Shown: positions 53,858 through 63,048 of the stretch, piece by piece | Numbering within the stretch: position 1 is the first letter of the stretch | How the letters are laid out: each line of letters begins with the position of its first letter | Source: CAWJPW01 sp963844845 | GTDB lineage: Bacteria > Acidobacteriota > Thermoanaerobaculia > Thermoanaerobaculales > Sulfomarinibacteraceae | Direction: 5' to 3' | Assembly (NCBI GenBank): GCA_963844845.1 | Contig: CAWJPW010000010.1 | Coordinates: 62,001 to 126,000 of the forward strand | Length of the DNA stretch: 64,000 nucleotides | Notes under the pieces: generated by a model | Database searches by the model: none | Told to the model about the DNA's origin: nothing | The model's input: the letters and a program-made list of their open reading frames with translations, nothing else | Made by a program: the position numbers and the translations under genes

Positions 53858-54259
53858 TCACTCCTCTCCAGACTTCCTCCCCCGCAGCACGACCTGGTAC
53901 TCGTGCACGTCGTATCCACTGAGCGCTTCCACGCGGGAGACCTCGAGCGCCTCCCAGGGGATGTCGTGGATCGCGCCGCTGCCCTCGTCGATGAAATGAT
54001 GGTGGTCGGCGACGTGGGGGTCGAAGACCACCCGGCCCTCGGTGAGGGCGAACTGCCGCAGCAGCCCCTTCGAGACGAACAGGTGCAGCGTGTTGTAGAC
54101 CGTGGCACGCGAGATCATCGGGAATCGCGCCTGAACCCTGTGCCACACCTCGTCAGCCGACGGATGCTCGTCGGTGGCCAGCACGTACTTCGCTACGGCC
54201 ACCCGCTGGGCCGAGGGGTTGATGCCGTGCTCGCGGAGGATCTCCACCTCGTTCTTCAT
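53858..54259 (-). CDS. Fur/PerR-like transcriptional repressor without structural cysteines
   Basis: The protein has 133 residues. The winged helix is GINPSAQRVAVAKYVLATDE, SADEVWHRVQARFPMISRAT, then VYNTLHLFVSKGLL. The dimerisation part has the metal-ligand run VADHHHFIDEGSGAIHDIPW. There are no cysteines, so the usual Cys4 zinc site is missing, as in Irr-like or some PerR-like members. Its operator ends five bases from the ATG, leaving no room for a ribosome binding site; the transcript may be leaderless. It probably controls itself and the adjacent dps remnant in response to peroxide or iron. Confidence 0.88.
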   Translation of the reverse strand: MKNEVEILREHGINPSAQRVAVAKYVLATDEHPSADEVWHRVQARFPMISRATVYNTLHLFVSKGLLRQFALTEGRVVFDPHVADHHHFIDEGSGAIHDIPWEALEVSRVEALSGYDVHEYQVVLRGRKSGEE

Positions 54260-54264
54260 AAGAG

Positions 54265-54279
54265 TTAGAATACGTCTAA
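54265..54279. promoter_or_regulatory. Operator TTAGA-N5-TCTAA upstream of the repressor gene
   Basis: TTAGAATACGTCTAA shares both half-sites with the operator 470 bases away. It lies directly before the repressor start codon, which suggests autoregulation. Confidence 0.75.
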
Positions 54280-54506
54280 CTTTGTCATTTGTCAACCCTG
54301 CCGTCGGTCGTTGCATTTCGCTGCAGCCGGTCGACTGACAGGTCCGGCACGACACGCTGCCGACACGGTCGGGAACAACCTCTGCGATCGGAAGATTAGC
54401 CGAAGTAGGCGGCGGCCGATCGCTGAGCGGGGCTGCCGCCGCGGCGTGTGACCGCCCCGACCCACCTCGGCTCCCGCCACCGCCGAACAGCAAAGGAGCA
54501 ACGACC

Positions 54507-55790
54507 ATGCGATCTCAAGGAATGCTCTCCGTGCTCTTGGTGGCGCTCTTCACGGCCGCCGTCCTGCAGGCGCCGCCTGCCCAGGCCCGCACGCCCAACC
54601 GTGACGACCACGCGGCCGACGTGCGGCGGGCGCCGGCGCTCGACATCGGCTCCTTCTACGACGCTCTCGCTCCCTACGGCCAGTGGATCGACCTGCCACA
54701 GTGGGGCTGGGCCTGGTACCCCGAGGGGGTAGCGGTGGGGTGGCAGCCATACACGATGGGCCACTGGGCGCTCACCGACTGGGGCTGGACCTGGGTGTCC
54801 GACTGGGATTGGGGATGGGCCCCGTTCCACTACGGCCGCTGGGTAGACGACGACGACTACGGCTGGCTCTGGGTGCCGGGCTTCGATTGGGGTCCCGCGT
54901 GGGTGGCCTGGGACATGGGAGGCGACTGGATCGGCTGGGCGCCACTCCCACCTGCGGCAGAGTGGGATCCCGACCAGGGCCTGCGGGTGTCGGACCGTGA
55001 CCTTCACCGGCGCATTCCGGACCGTGACTTCGTCTTCGTACACGAGGCCAGGTTCACCGACCGCGACCTGCGCCGGGACATCGTCCCCCGTGCCCGCAAC
55101 GTCTCCATCGCTCCGCTCACCCACGACATCACCCGCTACGAGGAGGTGGGAGGGGTCCCCGTGAACCGCTCCGTCAGCCGCGAGCTCATCGAGCGCGCCG
55201 TCGGCCATCCCGTCACGCCCGAGCCCGTCCGCGACGTCGGCTCCGTGACCCAGCTGGAGCACACGCGCAAGGACGCCACCGCAGTCGTTCCCCTGTACCG
55301 CCCGACCATCAACCACGAGAGAGCCCTGCAGCCGCCACGGGCGAAGCTCGTCTCACCAGAGTCCCAGCGTGGCCGCGCCGAGCTCCAGGCGATGCGGCAG
55401 CGTCACCAGGCCGAGGAAAGTCTGATGACCGCACGCCACAGCCAGGAGCAGCAGCGCCTCGAGGAGCTCCACCGTCAGCAGATGGATGAGGTGAACCGCC
55501 CAGGGACCGCCCCACCGAAGGCGCATGGCCGGTCGATGCCGCGCGGCGAGCCGATGATGCAACGACCACACGAACCCATGGCAGGCTCGCCGCGGGGGAT
55601 GTCACCGCCCGATCTCCACCGGCAGCAGGAGCGCGAGATGCAGTTCATGCGGGCGCAGCAGCAGCGCGAAATGCATCAGATGCAGCTCCGCCACCATTGG
55701 GAGATGTCGCACCGCTTCGAGCAGCCGCAGCCCGAGCGGTCGGAGCAGCCACAACAACAGGAACGGCGGGAGGGACAGCCCCACCGGTAA
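54507..55790 (+). CDS. Secreted DUF6600-type Trp-rich protein
   Basis: The protein has 427 residues. A signal peptide (LSVLLVALFTAAVLQAPPAQ) precedes a Trp/Tyr/Gly-rich domain at about 40-155 (FYDALAPYGQWIDLPQWGWA, WGWAPFHYGRWVDDDDYGWL). This pattern is typical of DUF6600, found in secreted or outer-membrane proteins of Acidobacteriota and others. The last third is Gln/Glu/Met-rich and probably coiled (HRQQEREMQFMRAQQQREMH). AAAGGAGCAACG precedes the ATG. Function unknown. Confidence 0.88.
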   Translation: MRSQGMLSVLLVALFTAAVLQAPPAQARTPNRDDHAADVRRAPALDIGSFYDALAPYGQWIDLPQWGWAWYPEGVAVGWQPYTMGHWALTDWGWTWVSDWDWGWAPFHYGRWVDDDDYGWLWVPGFDWGPAWVAWDMGGDWIGWAPLPPAAEWDPDQGLRVSDRDLHRRIPDRDFVFVHEARFTDRDLRRDIVPRARNVSIAPLTHDITRYEEVGGVPVNRSVSRELIERAVGHPVTPEPVRDVGSVTQLEHTRKDATAVVPLYRPTINHERALQPPRAKLVSPESQRGRAELQAMRQRHQAEESLMTARHSQEQQRLEELHRQQMDEVNRPGTAPPKAHGRSMPRGEPMMQRPHEPMAGSPRGMSPPDLHRQQEREMQFMRAQQQREMHQMQLRHHWEMSHRFEQPQPERSEQPQQQERREGQPHR

Positions 55791-56262
55791 CCGGGCAACC
55801 ATGACGACACCGGAAGGCGCCGGGGCAACCCGGCGCCTAGGTGGTGCGGCGCACAACCGGTCCGCGTCACCGACAACCGGAGCGACGACGCGAGCCCGCC
55901 GAAGCTCCAGCCGGCCTTGACCGCTCCACCACCCCGAGCGACCACAGGCCCCACGGAAGTCCCACCGAAATCCATCATCCGGAGCGGCCGGTGACCGCGA
56001 AGAGACTGGAGGGAGTCGCTGGATCCCCGCGGAGCATCCTCTTCGTTGCTTGGGTCGGTTGCAGGCTCCGGTCAGTGCCCCCTCGACTCGGCCGCCGCCT
56101 GACGGCGGCGGGGCAGCGGCGGTTGTGGGGGCTTCGACCCTGGCTGCCGCCGTTTTGCCCCGGGCGCTCGCTGTGTCACGGCCTTCGCACATCGACACCC
56201 GGCGGTAGAGGACGCCGCCTGCGCCCCTCGCTTGGTGCAAGCAAGCCACTCGGCCCCAGTGG
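55791..56262. other. Gene-free region with a hairpin
   Basis: A 10-bp stem AGGCGCCGGG / CCCGGCGCCT with a GCAA loop at 55815-55838 may end the DUF6600 transcript, though no T-run follows. The rest shows no gene. Confidence 0.4.
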
Positions 56263-56742
56263 CTATCCCTTCAGCTCCCTGAGCTTCTCCCGGACCTTCT
56301 CGGCATGCCCGGCGGCCTTCACCTTTCGCCAGTGGTGGGCGAGGAGACCGTGGGGATCGATGATCACAGTGGAGCGGATCACCCCCATCGTCTTCTTGCC
56401 GTAGTTGTTCTTCTCGCCCCACGCGCCGTATCGCTCCATGACCTCGTGCCCGGGATCGGACAACAGGGTGATGCCGAGCTCGTGCTTGGCGATGAACCTG
56501 CGGTGCTTCTCCGGGCTGTCCGGACTACAACCCAGCACCACCGCGTCGAGGCCGCGGAATGCCTCGATGCCGGCTGTGAACTCGCATGCCTCGGTGGTGC
56601 AGCCCGGCGTGTCGTCCCTGGGGTAGAAGTAGAGCACCACCCACTTCCCCGCGTGGTCCGTCAGCTTCACCTCGCGACCGTCCTGATCCGGCAGCGTGAA
56701 CGCCGGCGCCTTCTGTCCCGCTTCGATAGGCGTCTGGGTCAT
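56263..56742 (-). CDS. bcp: Bcp-type peroxiredoxin
   Basis: The protein has 159 residues. The active site is YFYPRDDTPGCTTEACEF, where the first Cys is peroxidatic and the second, five residues on, resolving, as in the Bcp/PrxQ group. Other marks are VVLGCSPDSPEKHRRFIAKH and LLSDPGHEVMERYGAWGEKN. It reduces hydroperoxides in the cytoplasm with thioredoxin. The ATG follows GAGGAGG. Confidence 0.95.
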   Translation of the reverse strand: MTQTPIEAGQKAPAFTLPDQDGREVKLTDHAGKWVVLYFYPRDDTPGCTTEACEFTAGIEAFRGLDAVVLGCSPDSPEKHRRFIAKHELGITLLSDPGHEVMERYGAWGEKNNYGKKTMGVIRSTVIIDPHGLLAHHWRKVKAAGHAEKVREKLRELKG

Positions 56743-56981
56743 GACCACCACCTCCTCGTCTCGTGCCCGATGCTAACGCTCCACGCCGCACAGCCCTTCC
56801 CGGCTCCAGTACCGCCACGAGTCAACGGCCACGCATCTCGACTCTTCGAACGTGGCTTCGCGAGGCATGACAGGACCACCCTCAGTATCGCTGCTCGCTC
56901 GTCTCCGACCGCTTCGAGCGCGCCACACCAGGGCAAGCTAACCGCGCAGGGCACGTGCCCGCCCGCTCTGAGGGGTAGAAA

Positions 56982-57010
56982 GGCCCCGCCTGCGCGAGGC
57001 AGGCGGGGCC
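56982..57010 (-). terminator. Intrinsic terminator of the tricorn-like protease gene
   Basis: A 12-bp stem GGCCCCGCCTGC / GCAGGCGGGGCC with a 5-base loop lies 33 bases past the protease stop. On the minus strand it is followed by TTTCT. Confidence 0.7.
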
Positions 57011-57043
57011 GGTCGGTGTCCGCGAGCGCTGGCAGGACGGTGG

Positions 57044-60000
57044 CTACGGCGCCGCCGGCAGCGGATGGTGGTACACCGGGTAGGCCGGCTTCTCGAAGGT
57101 CCGCGGTGGGTTCGCGTCGAGGCGCTTCAGCGTCTCGGCCACCGCCCGTTCGAGCTGCGGGTCATGTCCCTGGCGCACCAGCGCCGGGTCCTGCTCCACC
57201 TCCACGTCGGGAGCGACGCCGTGGTTCTCCACCTCCCAGTGGCCATCGAGGCCGTAGAGGCCCCAGCGCGGGGCGGTGATCATTCCGCCGTCCATGAGCG
57301 GCGGGTAGCCGCCGATGCCCACCAGGCCGCCCCAGGTCCGCGTCCCCACCAGCGGGCCGATACCGGCACGACGGAAGTACCACGGCATCGCGTCCCCGCC
57401 CGAGCCGGCGAACTGGTTGATGATCATCACCTTGGGCCCGTAGATAGAGGCCACCGGCTCAGTGTAGTCCTGGCCCTCGCGACCGGTCACCCGGGTCATC
57501 GGAGGTCGTTTGAGGGCGTCGATGATGTAGTCCGCCAGCTGGCCGCCATGGTTGAAGCGCTCGTCGATGACGGCCGCCTGCTTGCCCACCTGCGCGAAGA
57601 AGTAGCGGTTGAAGCTGGTAAAGCCGGCGCCGGTTGTGTTGGGCATGTAGACGTACGCCACGCGCCCGTGCGACAGCTCGTCGACCTTGCGGCGGTTGCC
57701 CTCAACCCAGGCCAGGTGGCGCAGCTCCCGCTCGCTCGCCACCGGGACCACGGTGACGTCACGAGCGCCGCTGCCGTCGGCCTTCGGGCCCACCCGGATC
57801 ACCGTCTGCTTGCCGGCGGTGCCGAGGAAGAAGCTGAACAGGTTCGCGGTGGCGGCCTCCACGTTGCGGCCGTTCACCGCCAGCAGGTAGTCGCCCACCT
57901 TCACGTCCACGCCGGGCTGCGTGAGGGGAGCCTGCAGGTGAGGGTTCCAGTTCTCGCCGTCGAAGATCCGGGCGAAGCGGTAGCGGCCCTGGTCGACGGT
58001 GTAGTCCGCCCCCAGCAGGCCCACCGGTACGCGGTCCACCTCGGGCATCGCCCCGCCGCGCACGAAGGTGTGGCCCACCGAGAGGTTGCCGGTCATCTCA
58101 GCGAACAGCACGTTGAGGTCGCCACGGCTGGCGATATTCTCGAGGTAGGGAGCGTAGGCCTTCTCCGCCGCCGCCAGGTCGAGGCCGTGGAAGTTGGGAT
58201 CGTAGAAGAAGTCACGCTCGATGCGCCAGACCTCGTGGAACATCTGGCGCCACTCGGCGCGTGGGTCAACCCAGACCTTGAGCCCGCTCATGTCGAGCTT
58301 GCCCTCGCCCGGCTTGGCCGCCGCGTCGGTCCCGGCGATGAACCATGCGGGGCCCATCTGGTAGAGGGCCTTGCTGCCGTCGGCGGAGACCGTGATGAAC
58401 GACACGCCGTCGACGAAGGGCTCGGTCTTGCGCTTCTCCAGGTCGAAGCGCGAGACCTCCAGCGTCGGCGGACCGTCCTCGCCCGGGACGATCGGGCCGG
58501 CGGCCAGCAGGAGCGTTCCTTCCTTGCCCGCCATGAGCCCCTCGTAGCGCTTCGCCGGGATCGGCAAGGCGACGATGCGCTGGTCGAGCCCGCCGAAGTC
58601 GATGGTCACCTTCTCCGGCTCCTTCTTCTCCTCTTCGTCCTCCGACTTTTCGGCCTTCGCCAGCTTCTTCTCGGCTTTGGCCTCCTTCTGCTCGCCCTTC
58701 GCCGGCTTCTCTTCGACCTTCTCGTCGTCGCTCTCGGGTGGAATCGGCGAGGCCAGGTCGGCGCGCAGCACGACGGCGTAAACGCTGCGCGTCTGCGGGT
58801 GGCCGAGGCTGCTCATGTCGAGCCAGCCCGAGGCGAGACCGACATTGGTGCTGGCGGTGAAGTAGAGGTACTTCCCGCTCTTATCGAACACCGGATACAG
58901 CGCGTCGCTCATGCCGTCGGTGACCTGCGTCGCCTTGCCATCGGCGACGGAGTAGACGAAGGCAGCGTGCAGGTGGCTGGGCAGCAGCTTAGTGTAGGTG
59001 AGCCAGCCGCTGTCCGCCGACCACTCGACGTCGAACTCGTGGCGCGGGGTGTCGTAGCGATCGGCGTCCACCAGCACCGGCTGCCCCTTGGCGAGGTCCA
59101 CGTACCAGAGGTTGAGGCGCTTGTCGGTGTAGGCGATCTTGCTGCTGTCGGGCGACCAGGTGGGATGGTAGAAGAACGATGGCGGGTCGCCCAAGGGGAT
59201 GACCCTCGCGTCACCGAGCCCGTCCTGCTTCTCAAGGTAGAGGGCGTACTCGCCCGACGCGTCGGAGAAGTACGCGATCCACTCGCCGTCCGGTGACCAC
59301 GCGGGGTCGCGCTCGGCAACGCCGGGCGTCGAGGTGATGTCACGGATGTCGCCCTTCTCGGCAGGCACCGTGAAAATCTCACCGTGCGCCTCGACGACGG
59401 CGCGCTTGCCGGTGGGCGAAATGGCGGCGTTCTCCACGTCGCCGGCGGGGTCGAGCGCGGCGAAGTGGGGGCGCAGCTGCGGCATGTCGGCGGCCAGGTG
59501 AACCGGGATCTCGCGCGTGGTCCCGGTGGCGAGGTCGTAGAGATGGAGCGAGCCCAGCTGGGCGTAGACGATGGCTCCCGGTCCGGCCGCAGCCGAGGAG
59601 AAGTCGACACCATCGTTGGCCACCACCGTCCGTACCTGCCGACTGCCGAGGTCGTAGGCGTAGAGCGCGATGGAGCCGTCGCGGTCGGACAGGAAGTAGA
59701 CCGCGTCACCCACCCACATGGGGTTGCCGTCGTTGGAGCCGTCCTGCTGCGGAACCTTGACGATATGTGAGTCGGCGAGATCGGCGATCCAGATGGTGCG
59801 GAACTGGCCGCCGCGGTACGACTTCCAGGCGGGCTGCCACTGGAAGTTGGGCTGGTACGCGAGGTGTGTGCCGTCGGGCGAGTACGACGCCTCCTGGACA
59901 CGCGGCAACGGAACCACGACCGGGAAGTCGCCGTCCACCGGCACGGTGTAGAGCTGCTCCGGGTCGGCGTAGCTCTCCCGCGAGGAGCGGAACGCCACCC

Positions 60001-60373
60001 GCGTGCCGTCCGGGGTCCAGCCCAGGGCCACGTCGTCGCCGGGGTGGTAAGTGAGCCTGTGGGGTTGGCCCCCCGCCGCCGGCACCACGTACACGTCCGG
60101 GTTGCCGTCATAGTTTCCCGTGTAGGCCACCATGCTGCCGTCTGGCGAGAAGACCGGTCCACTCAGGCGGTCGCTGCCGGTCACGAGGCGATGGGCCTCG
60201 CCGCCCTCCCGGGCGGTGATCCAGATCTCGCCGCCGTAAGCGAACACCAGCTGGGTGGCGCTGATGCTGGGGCTCTGCAGCAGCAGGAGCGGGTTGTCGG
60301 CGGCGCTGGCGGTGCCACCCGCAAGGGCGACGGCCAGCAGGGCGAGGGTGAGGCTCTTGAGGACGGTCTTCAC
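57044..60373 (-). CDS. Tricorn-like S41 protease with beta-propellers
   Basis: The protein has 1109 residues from a GTG behind GGGAGGAG. A signal peptide (LTLALLAVALAGGTASAA) precedes two PD40 propeller blocks to about residue 545 (PVFSPDGSMVAYTGNY, PAWSPDGEWIAYFSD). A Lys/Glu-rich low-complexity linker (EEKPAKGEQKEAKAEKKLAK) follows, then the core, PDZ and S41 domains (VDVKVGDYLLAVNGRNVEAA; FAGSGGDAMPWYFRRAG, which carries the nucleophile Ser in GSGGD). It matches periplasmic tricorn-like peptidases, which degrade peptides. Archaeal tricorn is a large complex, but assembly here is unknown. Confidence 0.92.
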   Translation of the reverse strand: MKTVLKSLTLALLAVALAGGTASAADNPLLLLQSPSISATQLVFAYGGEIWITAREGGEAHRLVTGSDRLSGPVFSPDGSMVAYTGNYDGNPDVYVVPAAGGQPHRLTYHPGDDVALGWTPDGTRVAFRSSRESYADPEQLYTVPVDGDFPVVVPLPRVQEASYSPDGTHLAYQPNFQWQPAWKSYRGGQFRTIWIADLADSHIVKVPQQDGSNDGNPMWVGDAVYFLSDRDGSIALYAYDLGSRQVRTVVANDGVDFSSAAAGPGAIVYAQLGSLHLYDLATGTTREIPVHLAADMPQLRPHFAALDPAGDVENAAISPTGKRAVVEAHGEIFTVPAEKGDIRDITSTPGVAERDPAWSPDGEWIAYFSDASGEYALYLEKQDGLGDARVIPLGDPPSFFYHPTWSPDSSKIAYTDKRLNLWYVDLAKGQPVLVDADRYDTPRHEFDVEWSADSGWLTYTKLLPSHLHAAFVYSVADGKATQVTDGMSDALYPVFDKSGKYLYFTASTNVGLASGWLDMSSLGHPQTRSVYAVVLRADLASPIPPESDDEKVEEKPAKGEQKEAKAEKKLAKAEKSEDEEEKKEPEKVTIDFGGLDQRIVALPIPAKRYEGLMAGKEGTLLLAAGPIVPGEDGPPTLEVSRFDLEKRKTEPFVDGVSFITVSADGSKALYQMGPAWFIAGTDAAAKPGEGKLDMSGLKVWVDPRAEWRQMFHEVWRIERDFFYDPNFHGLDLAAAEKAYAPYLENIASRGDLNVLFAEMTGNLSVGHTFVRGGAMPEVDRVPVGLLGADYTVDQGRYRFARIFDGENWNPHLQAPLTQPGVDVKVGDYLLAVNGRNVEAATANLFSFFLGTAGKQTVIRVGPKADGSGARDVTVVPVASERELRHLAWVEGNRRKVDELSHGRVAYVYMPNTTGAGFTSFNRYFFAQVGKQAAVIDERFNHGGQLADYIIDALKRPPMTRVTGREGQDYTEPVASIYGPKVMIINQFAGSGGDAMPWYFRRAGIGPLVGTRTWGGLVGIGGYPPLMDGGMITAPRWGLYGLDGHWEVENHGVAPDVEVEQDPALVRQGHDPQLERAVAETLKRLDANPPRTFEKPAYPVYHHPLPAAP

Positions 60374-60560
60374 GGACTCCTCCCTTGACGGTTCGAGGTG
60401 ATTGCATATGGGCGTAGGCACTCTGCCCCGGCGCCGCGCCGAGGCACCCGCAGAGTTCATACGCAGCCAGGGCCGCGGAGGTTCACCGATGCGGAACGCG
60501 CCGCCGCCGCGACGTGTTGTGCATGCCGACGCCGCTCCGGCGGCGCCCTGGAGGTTGACC

Positions 60561-61568
<1,008 letters not shown>

Positions 61569-61718
61569 GGTGCAAGAAGTCCCCACTCAGCCCGCCGGTG
61601 CCCGGCGTCGCGAGTCAGGCAACGTTCGCATCGACTGGGCTGCGGCGTTCCTGAATCGAGTACGCCCCCCCTTTACTCGTCGCTCTTCACTCTCTACCCT
61701 CGTATCCGGGAGCGCTCG

Positions 61719-61910
61719 ATGACCTACAACTTCGACCCCGACGCCTGGTACGAGCGCGAGCGCGCGGCGCTCATCGCCCGCCACGACCGGGGTGAGCTCG
61801 ACGAGGCGGTCCTGAAGACCGCTCTGGAGGACCTTGAGCGGCGCTTCGAGGAAATGCTCGACCGCCTCGACGGCACCTACCAGATCCCTGCCACGCCGTC
61901 CCGCGACTGA
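61719..61910 (+). CDS. Small helical protein, unknown function
   Basis: The protein has 63 residues (YNFDPDAWYERERAALIARH, then EDLERRFEEMLDRLDGTYQ). It is acidic and helical with no signal or membrane segment. A GGGAGCG stretch lies before the ATG. Codon use supports a real gene. I recognise no family. Confidence 0.7.
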   Translation: MTYNFDPDAWYERERAALIARHDRGELDEAVLKTALEDLERRFEEMLDRLDGTYQIPATPSRD

Positions 61911-61996
61911 GCTCGGTCCCGAACCGAACTTTCCCCGTTCCTCTCGTATCTCGTCGGGGGCGCCCGCCCGGGGGGCGCTACCACGAGGAGACCACC

Positions 61997-63010
61997 ATGT
62001 CGTTCCACCTGCCCATCGCCGTCCTGGCACTCACCGCCCTCGCCTGCGCGCCGTCCGGCGTCCCAATCCCCCAGCCACCCTCTCCGCGCGGCTCCTGGCT
62101 GGGCCAGACGGTCCCCGGCGCCACACCCACCCTCTTCGCTCCCGGCCTCGTCGACACCGACCTCCAGCAGCGCGACACTGCCTGGAGCCCGGACGGGCGT
62201 GAGCTCTACTACTCGATCACCCACGGCCGTGGCGGCACCATCGTGCGCCTGAGTCAGCAGGCCGACGGGACCTGGTCCGGCCCGGAGATCCCGACCTTCC
62301 TCGGCGCCGACTCCGCCCTCGAGCCTTTCATCACGCCGGACGGGAGGTGGTTCTACTTCGCGTCGCCGCGACCGCTGCCGGGCGAGACCGAGACGGGCGA
62401 CTGGAACCTGTGGCGGGCGCCGCGGGCGGATGGCGGCTGGGGCAGCCCCAAGCCGTTGCCCGAGCCGGTCAACGGTCCCGGTGACGAGTTCTACCCCACG
62501 CTCACACGAGACGGCGTCCTGGTGTTCACCGCCCAGCGCGACGACACCCTGGGCGGCGAGGATCTCTACCTCGCCCGCCCCCAGGGCGACACCTTTGCCA
62601 CTCCCGAGAACCTGGGGCCACAGGTGAACAGCACTGGCCCGGAGTTCAACTCGCTCATCGCGCCGGACGGCGGCTGGATCATGTTCGGCTCCGCCCGTGC
62701 CGGCGACCTCGGCGGCGGCGACCTCTACATCAGCTTCGCCACCGGCGACGGCGGCTGGACGCCCGCCCGGCCGCTGCCCGAGCCGCTCAACTCCCCGGCC
62801 CTCGACTACTGCCCCGCCCTCTCCTCCGACGGCGCGCTACTCTTTTTCACCAGCCGCAGAGTTCCCTCCGGCAGTCCCACACCAACGACCTACGATGCGT
62901 TGGCGGAGCTGCTCCACACTCCGGCCAACGGCAGCAACAACCTGTGGTGGGTCGACGCCGCGGTGATCGACGAACTCCGCCCGGCCAAGGAGGGCGACCG
63001 GCCGGAGTGA
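61997..63010 (+). CDS. Lipoprotein with PD40 propeller repeats
   Basis: The protein has 337 residues. The leader ends in VLALTALACAPSG, a lipobox. PD40-like repeats follow (DTAWSPDGRELYYSIT, PFITPDGRWFYFASPR, YPTLTRDGVLVFTAQR, SLIAPDGGWIMFGSAR, CPALSSDGALLFFTSR). It should be a lipid-anchored propeller on the periplasmic side. An ACGAGGAG site precedes the ATG. The ligand is unknown. Confidence 0.85.
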   Translation: MSFHLPIAVLALTALACAPSGVPIPQPPSPRGSWLGQTVPGATPTLFAPGLVDTDLQQRDTAWSPDGRELYYSITHGRGGTIVRLSQQADGTWSGPEIPTFLGADSALEPFITPDGRWFYFASPRPLPGETETGDWNLWRAPRADGGWGSPKPLPEPVNGPGDEFYPTLTRDGVLVFTAQRDDTLGGEDLYLARPQGDTFATPENLGPQVNSTGPEFNSLIAPDGGWIMFGSARAGDLGGGDLYISFATGDGGWTPARPLPEPLNSPALDYCPALSSDGALLFFTSRRVPSGSPTPTTYDALAELLHTPANGSNNLWWVDAAVIDELRPAKEGDRPE

Positions 63011-63048
63011 GCCGCGCGACAGGATGCGAAGGGTCGAGCTCCGGCGTG

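Noticed and set aside
57065..59296. A 743-codon open frame antisense to the tricorn-like protease
   Set aside because: High GC leaves long antisense frames open. Its composition is low-complexity Val/Gly/His with no domain, and the opposite strand has clear motifs.
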